11,375 nt of DNA from Pseudomarimonas sp964350895. GTDB taxonomy: Bacteria > Pseudomonadota > Gammaproteobacteria > Xanthomonadales > Xanthomonadaceae. The notes under the pieces were generated by a model. That model was not told the origin of the DNA. It did no database searches and saw nothing but the letters and a program-made list of their open reading frames with translations. How positions within the stretch are numbered: the stretch's first letter is position 1; each line of letters starts with the position of its first letter. The position numbers were made by a program, and so were the translations under genes. Location of the stretch: positions 1-11,375 of the forward strand of contig CAYGMG010000128.1 of the NCBI GenBank assembly GCA_964350895.1, written 5' to 3'. Shown one piece after another: positions 1-6,333 of the stretch.

Positions 1-49
1 CGCGCGGCCAGACCGAGCGAGCTACTTTCGATTTGTCCGTTACAGTCCA

Positions 50-215
50 CTAGTGCCCTGTCCCGGAAGTACATCGCAGAATTCGCTCGGTCTGCGCCGC
101 CGATGCCGCGTTCCTCGTCGTCACCATAGCGCTGCTATGCCTCCTTCTCACGCCTTGCCTCGACGACGCATCCGCGTCGCAACTTCAACAACATACTTCC
201 GGGACAGGACACTAG
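50..215. repeat. MITE-like palindromic element with terminal inverted repeats
   Basis: The ends 50-71 and 194-215 are inverted copies of 22 bases with one mismatch (core TGTCCCGGAAGTA). Both ends begin with CTAG, so the element proper may be 54-211 (158 bases) flanked by a CTAG or TAG target duplication. The centre (125-139) is a perfect hairpin, CATAGC-GCT-GCTATG, lying within one base of the element's midpoint. Between ends and centre the two halves still align when inverted, with gaps. This is the build of a non-autonomous transposable element or a large palindromic repeat. It has no coding capacity, and I cannot name the parent transposase. Confidence 0.65.
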
Positions 216-368
216 CAGGGTCGCAGGTTGATTTTCGGACGATCGGTTTGCAGGCGTCGCGGTCGCGGGGCAATACAGTTGCTTGCGGTGGGCCTGCCTG
301 TTTCGGTGAAGGGCGGCTTTGGGCGCAGATTCGCCGTTCGTCGATGCCCATCCATTGTGCCGGCTTTC

Positions 369-467
369 TGTGGGAGCGGATCGTATCCGCGACCGCGGCG
401 CGACAGGATTGCCACTGACTGCGGCCAGATCGAGGCTCCGCGGTCGCGGATACGATCCGCTCCCACA
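369..467. repeat. Inverted pair of REP-like units (BIME-like)
   Basis: Bases 369-398 and 438-467 are a perfect 30-base inverted repeat, separated by 39 bases. Each arm starts TGTGGGAGCGGAT and contains its own small hairpin, GCGGAT-CGT-ATCCGC. Weak similarity extends about 10 bases beyond both arms (GGCTT shared). Units starting GTGGGAGCGG are a known style of repetitive extragenic palindrome in gammaproteobacteria, often moved by REP-associated tyrosine transposases; no such transposase is in this window. A third unit with the same first 22 bases lies at 11354-11375. Confidence 0.8.
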
Positions 468-515
468 TCAAGCCAGGCTTCGTGGTCGAAACGCTGTTGA
501 TCTTGACCTTGCTTG

Positions 516-549
516 AAAAAAACGAACCAAAGCACCCCTCGTAGGGTGC
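516..549 (-). terminator. Possible intrinsic terminator of the DUF1501 operon
   Basis: On the minus strand a 6-bp stem GCACCC/GGGTGC (bases 549-544 and 537-532) is followed by TTTGGTTCG and then seven T residues (522-516). The stem is short and competes with the larger hairpin at 545-563, and the first T run is broken. It lies about 120 bases past the stop codon. It may end the three-gene transcript. Confidence 0.4.
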
Positions 550-616
550 GCCTTGGGCGCACCGATGCGGGCATTCGGGCGGTTCGACCGGCGCGTCCGA
601 GACGCGCCCTACGGGG
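535..616. repeat. Paired hairpin repeat, GTAGGGTGCGCC type
   Basis: Two hairpins face each other: GGTGCGCC-TTG-GGCGCACC (545-563) and GGCGCGTC-CGA-GACGCGCC (590-608). Outer arms CCCC..GTAGGGTGCG (535-550) and CGCGCCCTACGGGG (603-616) are imperfect inverted copies. It differs in sequence from the REP-like units at 369-467, so it is a separate repeat family. It sits 52 bases past the DUF1501 stop codon. Confidence 0.6.
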
Positions 617-668
617 ATTCGCGAACGCGCGGCGAACGGCAAGATGGCGCCCCTGATCAGACCTCCCT

Positions 669-2189
669 CTATCCCTGCATAAAGCCCAGGTCGCTGCTGT
701 CGAAAGCCGATAGTCGCGGGAACAGCGCGTTCAGGACGGCATTGTCGGTGGCGCCCATCCAGCGCGATAGGGTGGCGCCGTACTGCTCGAGCGAGGTGGT
801 GGGGATGTACTGGCCGCGCTGGAAGCTCCACTCCATTGCCGCGTCGTCATCGGCATTGATGGCCAGTCGCGGATAGCGGCCATAGAGCTTGCCACCGTTG
901 ACCGCGCCGCCGAGGACGAACTGGTTGCCGCCCCAGGCGTGGTCGCTGCCGTTGCCGTTTCCGGACAGGGTGCGGGCAAACTCGCTCATACTGAAGGTGG
1001 TGACCGAATCGCGCGCGCCGATCTCTCCGAGTGCGCTCCAGAATGCACCGATCGCCTGGTTGACCGCGGTCAGCAGCTCGCCGTGGCCGCTGTCGGTCAG
1101 GCTGCCGCCGGCGTCGAACATGCCGTTGTGCAGGTCGAAGCTGCCGTAGCGTACATAGAAAACCTGGCGCCGCGCGCCGAGGTTGTCGCGGCTGACCTTG
1201 ATCATGCGGGCGACGATGGCAAGCTGTGCGGCGAGCGAGTTGCCGGCCGGGAATACGGTCTGTAGCTGGCCATCCGGGCCGTCGAGGAAGCTGGCGAGGT
1301 CCTCGCCGACCGCCAGCGAGCGCTGCACGGTGTTGGCATAGCCCTGCATGAAGGGGCTGTCGTAGCTGTCGGCAAGCAACTCGTCGAGCACGCCACGGCG
1401 CGCAGCGGAAAAGATCGGCCCGCCGCTGGCGCTGTACTGGTCGATCAGATTCACGCCCTGGCTACCCAGCTGGTAGGGCAGCAGCTGGTCGCCGATCAGG
1501 AAGTGTGCAGCGCCGGCGACCGACAGGGTCGGCGAGAGGCCGTTGTCCAGCGGGCCGCCAGCGGTGCTCTTGGCCAGCTGTCCGCCCCAGCCGAAGCGCG
1601 CATTGGCCTCGCGCTGGCTGCCACTGCCGATGTGCCAGAGGCGCTCCTGGTCGTTGTGCGAGAACAGTTGTGCCGGGCGCGGAGCACCCGCTTCGTAGTC
1701 GCGCTTGCTGATTGGTTCGAGCAGCGGGCCCATGTTGCAGACGAAGCCGGCATCGCCCTGCTGGAACAGGCTGTGTAGCCCCGAGTGCTGCTGACTGGCG
1801 CCATTGTTGCTGGCGCTGTAGTCGGCCATCGAGGGATGCAGGCCGAAATCCACGCTGCTGCCTTGCGGGCGCACCGGCAGCAGGTCGCTGTAGGGCAGGG
1901 CCAGCCCACTGCTGTTGCTGCCGGAAAACACGCCGCCGCGCGCGCTGCGGTAGCTGTCGTAGAGGCTGCCGCTGGCCTCGCTGTCGCGGGGCACCAGCAG
2001 GTTGAAGCTGTCATTGGCACCGGCCAGGTAGACGCAGACCAGGGCACGATAGTCGCCTGCCGCCTGGGCAAAGGCCGTGCGCGGCAGCAGGGCAAGCTGG
2101 GGCAACAGGCCACCGAGGCTGGCGGCGCCAAGGCAGCCGCCAAGACCGCTCAGGAAGCGCCGGCGTGATGTGGATGCGTTGCAGGTCAT
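669..2189 (-). CDS. DUF1501 family protein, Tat-exported
   Basis: Predicted 506-residue exported protein of the DUF1501 family, which is related to the alkaline phosphatase/sulfatase fold; no reaction is established for it. The N-terminus has a twin-arginine signal (SRRRFLS, residues 8-14), a hydrophobic stretch and a likely cleavage site near AFAQA (about 39-43), so a folded protein probably crosses to the periplasm. Family hallmarks are VCVYLAGANDSFNLLVP (about 51-67), a FDLHNG segment, a SEFARTLSGNGNG segment and DHAWGG (D416, H417), which resembles the metal-site region of the superfamily. I chose the ATG at 2189 because GAGGAG lies 6 bases upstream; an in-frame ATG at 2216 would overlap the previous gene and lacks such a site. 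It is the last gene of the operon, 10 bases after the DUF1800 gene, its usual partner. Family call is firm; function is unknown. Confidence 0.93.
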   Translation of the reverse strand: MTCNASTSRRRFLSGLGGCLGAASLGGLLPQLALLPRTAFAQAAGDYRALVCVYLAGANDSFNLLVPRDSEASGSLYDSYRSARGGVFSGSNSSGLALPYSDLLPVRPQGSSVDFGLHPSMADYSASNNGASQQHSGLHSLFQQGDAGFVCNMGPLLEPISKRDYEAGAPRPAQLFSHNDQERLWHIGSGSQREANARFGWGGQLAKSTAGGPLDNGLSPTLSVAGAAHFLIGDQLLPYQLGSQGVNLIDQYSASGGPIFSAARRGVLDELLADSYDSPFMQGYANTVQRSLAVGEDLASFLDGPDGQLQTVFPAGNSLAAQLAIVARMIKVSRDNLGARRQVFYVRYGSFDLHNGMFDAGGSLTDSGHGELLTAVNQAIGAFWSALGEIGARDSVTTFSMSEFARTLSGNGNGSDHAWGGNQFVLGGAVNGGKLYGRYPRLAINADDDAAMEWSFQRGQYIPTTSLEQYGATLSRWMGATDNAVLNALFPRLSAFDSSDLGFMQG

Positions 2190-2195
2190 GGCGTT

Positions 2196-2201
2196 CTCCT
2201 C
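2196..2201 (-). promoter_or_regulatory. Ribosome binding site of the DUF1501 gene
   Basis: GAGGAG on the minus strand, 6 bases before the ATG at 2189. It overlaps the TGA stop of the DUF1800 gene (2202-2200), which fixes the DUF1501 start and suggests coupled translation. Confidence 0.85.
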
Positions 2202-4854
2202 AGAGCTGCGCGGCAAAGGCCGGCGAGATGGCGATCAGATGGGTCAGCAAGAGCACGCGCAGGCGATGGTCGGCTGTGGCCATGCCGCCATCGAGCAGGG
2301 CGATCAGTCGGCTGCGCATGCTGGCCGGCATCCGGCCGTAGAGCAGGGCGTTGTCGAGCGCTTCGACCAGCCCGGCGGCCTCCTGCGGCAGGGCGTCGAG
2401 CACGCTCGGTGGAATCGTGGCGTAAGGCTGCGGATTGACCGTGCGGATACGCTCGTTGGCATCGACCTGGTAGCCGTTGAAGAGGATTGCCAAGAGGCCG
2501 TCCGAACTGGTGATCGCGGTCGACTCGTTGAGGATCTGGAACTCCGGCCCGACCAGGCCGGCGTCGGTTAGCGGGCCGGGTTGGGTATAGGTCGGCTCGT
2601 AGAAGTTGAACACCGATGGCGCGGCCAGCGGACGCTGGGCGAGGAAACGATCGGTGTCGATCGCGCCGACGAAGCCGTTGGGCGCCGGCTGTGCCTGCAG
2701 TGCCCGCCACAGCGCGGTCAGCTTGAGCAGCGGCTCGCGCAGCTTGCCGAAGTGGCGGGCCGGCGTGGCCCTTGCCTCGGGATCAAGCAGGATTGCCCGA
2801 AGCATGGCGCCGAGATTGCCGCGCACGCCGTTGCCGTCGTCCTCGAACACGCTGGCCACGCGTTCGATATAGCCGGGGCTGGGGTTGCTGCTGGTGAATC
2901 GCTGGATCAGCAGGCGGGCGAAGTTGGGGCCGATATTGGGATGCGCTGCGAGGGTGTCGAGCAGAGTGCCGACCTGGTTGTCGCAGTAGTCGATGCAGGT
3001 CTGCTGGTCGGCGCCGCCGGTGCCGGAATGGCAAGCGACGTCGCTCGGCGGGATGGTGACGCCGGCCAGCAGCACCTTGCGGTCGTCCGGTGCCGGCAGG
3101 ACAGCGAAGTTGTTGGCCGAGGTCGCCGAGCGGCCGCTGTCGGCGTAGCGCGGGAAGCACTTCATCGGCCGGTAGAAGTCCGGATGGGCGAGCCCGGTGA
3201 GGATGCCGGGTACCGCATAGCGCGAGGGCGTGGAAAAGAACACCGTCGGCGAGAAGAAGCGGGTGTTGTCGTCCTGCCTGCCGCAGTTGCGGTTGAGGGT
3301 GATGCTGCCGATCGTGGCCGGTCCGCTGCAGTCATAGGACAGGCCTGTCAGCACCTTGGCGGTCTGAGTGATCAGGCCCTGGTCATAGGTCGCCAGCGGC
3401 AGGCCATTCTGTTCGATCGGCGTGCCGTCAAGGCGAAGCTCGGACAGGCCGATCGAGAACAGCTGCATTACTTCGCGGGCGTAGTTCTCGTCGGGCTGGA
3501 TCGGGCCGGCAACCAGATTGCCGTCGGCGTCGAGGGTCCAGTCGGTCTTCTGGTTGCGCAGATGGGTCAGGAAGATGCCCATGGCCGGGCTGTAGGTGAC
3601 ATCGCGCAGCAGGTCGCGATAGGCGCCGAAGGCACCGCGGAGCAGGATGTCGTTGTACTCGGCGACCACCGTCGGCACGCCGCCGAGCTGGCTGAGGTCT
3701 GACACCACCATGATCTGCGACAGCGCGAACGCCATCCGCTGGCGCAGCTGGTCGGGTGCGTACAGCGCGCTGGAGAACCAGCGATCCAGGCGAAACACGA
3801 TCTGTTGCCCGGCCGGGCGCGGGTCAATCGCCACCGCGGCGGCAATCTGCTGTTCGACCGTGGGCCGCTGCAGGGTCGGCTCGAGCCCGAGCTGCTGGTC
3901 GATCCAGGCCGCCGGTCCGAGCGCGCGAACCTCGTCGATCGCTGCGGGGCTCGGACCGAAACTGGCCTGGGTCAGGAAGCGCGCCGCCTTGTCAGCATCC
4001 ACATCGCCACATTCATAACCGGCAGGTTGGCTGAGCCGGGTCAGCGCCAGGCTGCCGTTGCCGTAGCCGGAAAGGCTGCTGGACCAGGTGATCCGCGCCT
4101 GATTGCCATCGATCGCCTCGAACACCAGACTTCCCCAGGGCTGGTCGACAACATCGCTGCTGCGGAAGTTCGGCGGGAAGTCGGCGCCGCTCGGCTGGCT
4201 CACGCTCAGCTCGGCACGATTGCCGCTGATCGGGCCGGCGGCGGTCATCCAGCGCTGCGCGCCGTTGAGGTAGGCGTACCAGATGGCGACCATCTGCTGC
4301 TGGCCGGGCGGGCCGATGATCTCGACGAACAGGCCGTGCCCCGGCTGGCTGGCATCAAACCAGCTGCCGCTGTGGCAGGCCGCCACGCGACCCTCGGCGC
4401 GGTCATGCGCCAGCGACAGGGCGGTCAGCCGGGCCAGCGGCATGCTGCCGCTGCCGAAGGCGGGCAGGGAGCTGCTCCAGCTCGCTTCGCCGGCCTTGTG
4501 GCTGTCAAAGCGCAGGGTCAGGGTGCCCCAGTCCTGCAGGCTGGCTTCGGTTGCGACAAAGCGCGGCGGAAAGTCGCCGCCGCTGCCGATCGACAGCGGG
4601 ATGTCGGCGCTATCGCCGTCGACGGGCCCGGCGCCTACCAGCCAGACCGGCTCGCCGTCGGAGTAGGCAAACCAGGACACCGCCAGCAGCGGCCCCCCGT
4701 CGGTTTCCAGATACTCGAGGATATAGCCGTGCCCGCTTTGTGCCGGGTCGAAAAAAGTGCCGCTGATCTCCGGGCCGATTTCATAGGCCCGGGCCGGAGC
4801 GGCCAGGCACAGCAATGCCAGTGACCATGCGATCAGGCGAAACGATATGTTCAT
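2200..4854 (-). CDS. Secreted DUF1800 protein with duplicated N-terminal module
   Basis: Predicted 884-residue exported protein. A Sec signal peptide covers residues 1-23 (ends PARA). Residues about 31-144 and 162-275 are two copies of one module of about 114 residues; paired motifs are SGTFFDPAQSGHG/SGSWFDASQPGHG, GGDFPPRF/GADFPPNF and SWSSSLPAFGSGS/TWSSSLSGYGNGS. Residues about 290-880 form the DUF1800 domain: ARFLTQASFGPSP, LRQRMAFALSQIMVVSD, ENYAREVMQLFSIG, and RPLAAPSVFNFYEP. A cysteine cluster (C608, C620, C624) may form disulfides. Most DUF1800 proteins I know lack the double module and are shorter. The start at 4854 is supported by an ATGA overlap with the upstream stop codon and by GGAGGG 10 bases away; the in-frame TTG at 4863 is only 1 base from that site. 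The function of DUF1800 is not established; pairing with DUF1501 is typical. The module might bind a surface or polymer, which is inference. Confidence 0.92.
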   Translation of the reverse strand: MNISFRLIAWSLALLCLAAPARAYEIGPEISGTFFDPAQSGHGYILEYLETDGGPLLAVSWFAYSDGEPVWLVGAGPVDGDSADIPLSIGSGGDFPPRFVATEASLQDWGTLTLRFDSHKAGEASWSSSLPAFGSGSMPLARLTALSLAHDRAEGRVAACHSGSWFDASQPGHGLFVEIIGPPGQQQMVAIWYAYLNGAQRWMTAAGPISGNRAELSVSQPSGADFPPNFRSSDVVDQPWGSLVFEAIDGNQARITWSSSLSGYGNGSLALTRLSQPAGYECGDVDADKAARFLTQASFGPSPAAIDEVRALGPAAWIDQQLGLEPTLQRPTVEQQIAAAVAIDPRPAGQQIVFRLDRWFSSALYAPDQLRQRMAFALSQIMVVSDLSQLGGVPTVVAEYNDILLRGAFGAYRDLLRDVTYSPAMGIFLTHLRNQKTDWTLDADGNLVAGPIQPDENYAREVMQLFSIGLSELRLDGTPIEQNGLPLATYDQGLITQTAKVLTGLSYDCSGPATIGSITLNRNCGRQDDNTRFFSPTVFFSTPSRYAVPGILTGLAHPDFYRPMKCFPRYADSGRSATSANNFAVLPAPDDRKVLLAGVTIPPSDVACHSGTGGADQQTCIDYCDNQVGTLLDTLAAHPNIGPNFARLLIQRFTSSNPSPGYIERVASVFEDDGNGVRGNLGAMLRAILLDPEARATPARHFGKLREPLLKLTALWRALQAQPAPNGFVGAIDTDRFLAQRPLAAPSVFNFYEPTYTQPGPLTDAGLVGPEFQILNESTAITSSDGLLAILFNGYQVDANERIRTVNPQPYATIPPSVLDALPQEAAGLVEALDNALLYGRMPASMRSRLIALLDGGMATADHRLRVLLLTHLIAISPAFAAQL

Positions 4855-5408
4855 GGTGGCCAAGCCCTCCAGCTGCAGTAGATTCCCTCGCAGGCTTGCG
4901 CGTTGGCGCTGGCGCCTGGAGGTGGGGAACGGGTTGATTCCAGAGCATCGCGGAACAGGAAGTCACGCGGTATCGGATCAATCGCGCTTTCGCCCAGCGC
5001 GCCTTGTTCGATCCAGTCGTGGATCAGCGCCTGCAGCGCAGGCGGCGCCTGGCCGCTTGGCGGCGGCATCGGCCGGCCGACGTCGGGGCTGGCGCAGGCG
5101 ATCTTCTGGTAGAGCAGGGAGGCCTGCGGGTCGCCCGGCACCACCAGCTCGATGTCGCCCGACTGGCCCGAGAGCTGGCCGACCAGGAAGTAGATCGACA
5201 GTTGGCGATTGGACAGATCAAGCCCGGCCGCGGGCGCGCTGCCGAGGTGGCAGTTCTGGGTACAGGACGAGGTCGACTGCATCGCATCCCATACATCCTC
5301 CCAGAGCACGCCCTGGACGATTGGCTGCGCCGAGAGGTCGGCGCAGTCTTCGGCAGCGTGGCCGGAGGGTGCGACAAGGAGCAGCAGGGAGAGGACGAGG
5401 GCTCGCAT
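4851..5408 (-). CDS. Secreted cytochrome c-like protein with CX3CH motif
   Basis: Predicted 185-residue exported protein. A signal peptide spans about residues 1-19 (MRALVLSLLLLVAPSGHAA). The core looks like a small cytochrome c domain: CTQNCH (C49, C53, H54), then GLDLS, then RPMPPPSG (M114, a possible axial ligand), then LIHDWIEQGA, the usual C-terminal helix. The motif is CX3CH instead of the normal CX2CH, so covalent haem attachment is plausible but not certain. Extra cysteines (C22, C105, C173, C178) could make disulfides. The start at 5408 was chosen because the signal peptide begins there and AAGGGG lies just upstream; the open frame continues upstream only through the terminator of the previous gene. 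It is the first gene of the operon, and its TGA overlaps the next ATG as ATGA, so translation is probably coupled. A role as electron carrier to the DUF1800/DUF1501 proteins is inference. Confidence 0.85.
   Translation of the reverse strand: MRALVLSLLLLVAPSGHAAEDCADLSAQPIVQGVLWEDVWDAMQSTSSCTQNCHLGSAPAAGLDLSNRQLSIYFLVGQLSGQSGDIELVVPGDPQASLLYQKIACASPDVGRPMPPPSGQAPPALQALIHDWIEQGALGESAIDPIPRDFLFRDALESTRSPPPGASANAQACEGIYCSWRAWPP
4865..4870 (-). promoter_or_regulatory. Ribosome binding site of the DUF1800 gene
   Basis: GGAGGG on the minus strand, 10 bases before the ATG at 4854 and inside the end of the cytochrome-like gene. The spacing is a little long, but the same ATG shares an ATGA overlap with the upstream stop. 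The site is too close (1 base) to serve the in-frame TTG at 4863. Confidence 0.7.
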
Positions 5409-5451
5409 GACCCCTTGTAACGCAATCACAGCGAATCGGTTGACAGGCGGG

Positions 5452-5475
5452 TGCTCGCTGGTCCCCGGGCGAGCA
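5452..5475. promoter_or_regulatory. Inverted repeat upstream of the cytochrome/DUF1800/DUF1501 operon
   Basis: TGCTCGC (5452-5458) and GCGAGCA (5469-5475) form a 7-bp inverted repeat with a 10-base spacer. It lies 43 to 67 bases before the operon's first ATG, in the only 80 bases left between that ATG and the terminator of the fasciclin gene. The promoter must be in or near this stretch, so the repeat could be an operator or a leader hairpin. I could not recognise convincing -35 and -10 boxes. Confidence 0.3.
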
Positions 5476-5488
5476 GCTGCCGCACAGC

Positions 5489-5517
5489 AAAACGCCCCGC
5501 CGGAGGCCGGCGGGGCG
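5489..5517 (-). terminator. Intrinsic terminator of the fasciclin gene
   Basis: A perfect 11-bp GC stem (CGCCCCGCCGG, 5493-5503, with its complement at 5507-5517), a 3-base loop, and TTTT on the minus strand (5492-5489). It lies 57 bases past the fasciclin stop and separates that gene from the next operon. Confidence 0.85.
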
Positions 5518-5544
5518 CGGTCTTGCACCTGTTAGCTCAAAGTC

Positions 5545-5562
5545 GACCGCATCCCTGCGGTC
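5545..5562 (-). other. Hairpin just after the fasciclin stop codon
   Basis: GACCGCA (5545-5551) pairs perfectly with TGCGGTC (5556-5562) around a 4-base loop, 11 bases after the stop codon. No T run follows on the minus strand, so it is more likely a 3'-end stabilising hairpin than a terminator on its own. The true terminator is further on at 5489-5517. Confidence 0.5.
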
Positions 5563-5573
5563 AGCGCGGCGGA

Positions 5574-6053
5574 CTACGGCAGGATGACGGTATCGATGAC
5601 GTGGATCACACCATTGCTGGCGTCAACGTCGGTCGCGGTGACCGTGGCGTTGTCCACCATCACGCCATTACTGGTGTCGATCTTCACTTCCTTGCCGTTG
5701 ACCGTCTTGGCTGAGCTCAGCTTCACCACATCGGCGGCCAGCACCTTGCCCGGAACCACGTGATAAGTAAGAACGGCGACCAGCTGGTCCTTGTTCTCCG
5801 GCTTGAGCAGGTTCTCGACCGTGCCGGCAGGCAGCTTGGCGAAGGCCTCATTGGTCGGCGCGAACACGGTGAACGGACCATCGCCGGACAGGGTCTCGGC
5901 AAGACCAGCGGCCTTGACCGCGGTCACCAGGGTGGAGAAGTCGGGGTTGCCGGCAGCGACGTCGACGACGGTCTTGCCCTTGCCATGATGGGCGGCGACG
6001 GCGGACAGGGAGAACAGCGCGGCAGCGGCGAGCACAACGATACGTTTGATCAT
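5574..6053 (-). CDS. Secreted fasciclin (FAS1) domain protein
   Basis: Predicted 159-residue protein with a signal peptide (about residues 1-21, ending SAVAA) and one complete FAS1 domain. The two conserved boxes are visible: H1 is TVFAPTNEAF (62-71) and H2 is VIHVIDTVILP (149-159), with the central YH pair at 97-98 (LTYHVVPGK). FAS1 domains serve in adhesion and protein-protein contact; bacterial single-domain members of about 160 residues are common and secreted. The ATG at 6053 has GGAG 7 bases upstream and starts exactly at the signal peptide; an upstream in-frame start at 6233 would add 60 residues without signal character. The gene stands alone: 280 bases separate it from the c-di-GMP gene upstream and a terminator follows it. 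Its ligand is unknown. Confidence 0.95.
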   Translation of the reverse strand: MIKRIVVLAAAALFSLSAVAAHHGKGKTVVDVAAGNPDFSTLVTAVKAAGLAETLSGDGPFTVFAPTNEAFAKLPAGTVENLLKPENKDQLVAVLTYHVVPGKVLAADVVKLSSAKTVNGKEVKIDTSNGVMVDNATVTATDVDASNGVIHVIDTVILP

Positions 6054-6333
6054 GGAATGACTCCGGTTGAGGTTGAGAGCGTCGTTGTCTGCGACGGGCT
6101 GCACTCTGGACCCCCGGGCGTCAATTCGCGGTACAGCGCGGGTGAAGTCGATCCTCATTGTTGTGAGGGAAGCGTTGTGCCTGCGCTCCGCGCCGGGCGG
6201 GTTCTGGTTCGGCTCGCGGTAATCGATGCCCAAGCCGCGAAAGTGGTCGTCGACTTGCGGGCATTGAAGGTGGCAGAAAGGACTTATGTTTCGAGCTCGC
6301 TCGGATCTGCTGCGGTGGTGAACCTGCAGGTTG
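6054..6333. other. Intergenic region upstream of the fasciclin gene
   Basis: These 280 bases carry the fasciclin ribosome site and should hold its promoter, but I see no convincing promoter boxes. A perfect 12-base palindrome AACCTGCAGGTT (6321-6332) lies directly after the stop codon of the GGDEF-EAL gene. No intrinsic terminator is visible for that gene, so read-through into the fasciclin gene is possible. Confidence 0.5.

Larger units (their letters stand above)
1..668. other. Repeat-rich intergenic region, no supported gene
   Basis: I see no credible gene here. The open frames, on both strands, are short, arginine-rich and run through the repeats, as is typical of GC-rich noncoding DNA. 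The region holds three repeat structures annotated separately (50-215, 369-467, 535-616). The stretches 1-49, 216-368 and 468-515 show no recognisable promoter, RNA gene or coding signal. The region lies downstream of the DUF1501 gene, so part of it is probably the 3' end of that transcript. Confidence 0.75.

Noticed and set aside
369..467. Possible CRISPR array
   Set aside because: There are only two copies and they are inverted, with no regular spacers and no cas gene.
148..831. Minus-strand frame of 227 codons through the repeats at the left end
   Set aside because: It runs through the repeat units and into the DUF1501 gene in another frame; peptides of this kind are typical spurious translations of REP-like repeats.
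3805..4824. Long plus-strand frame opposite the DUF1800 gene (also 2581-3702)
   Set aside because: These frames mirror the codon bias of the real gene and show no family motif or plausible ribosome site.
5440..5445. TTGACA on the plus strand, a perfect -35 box
   Set aside because: No -10 box lies at a suitable distance, and there is no plus-strand gene downstream.
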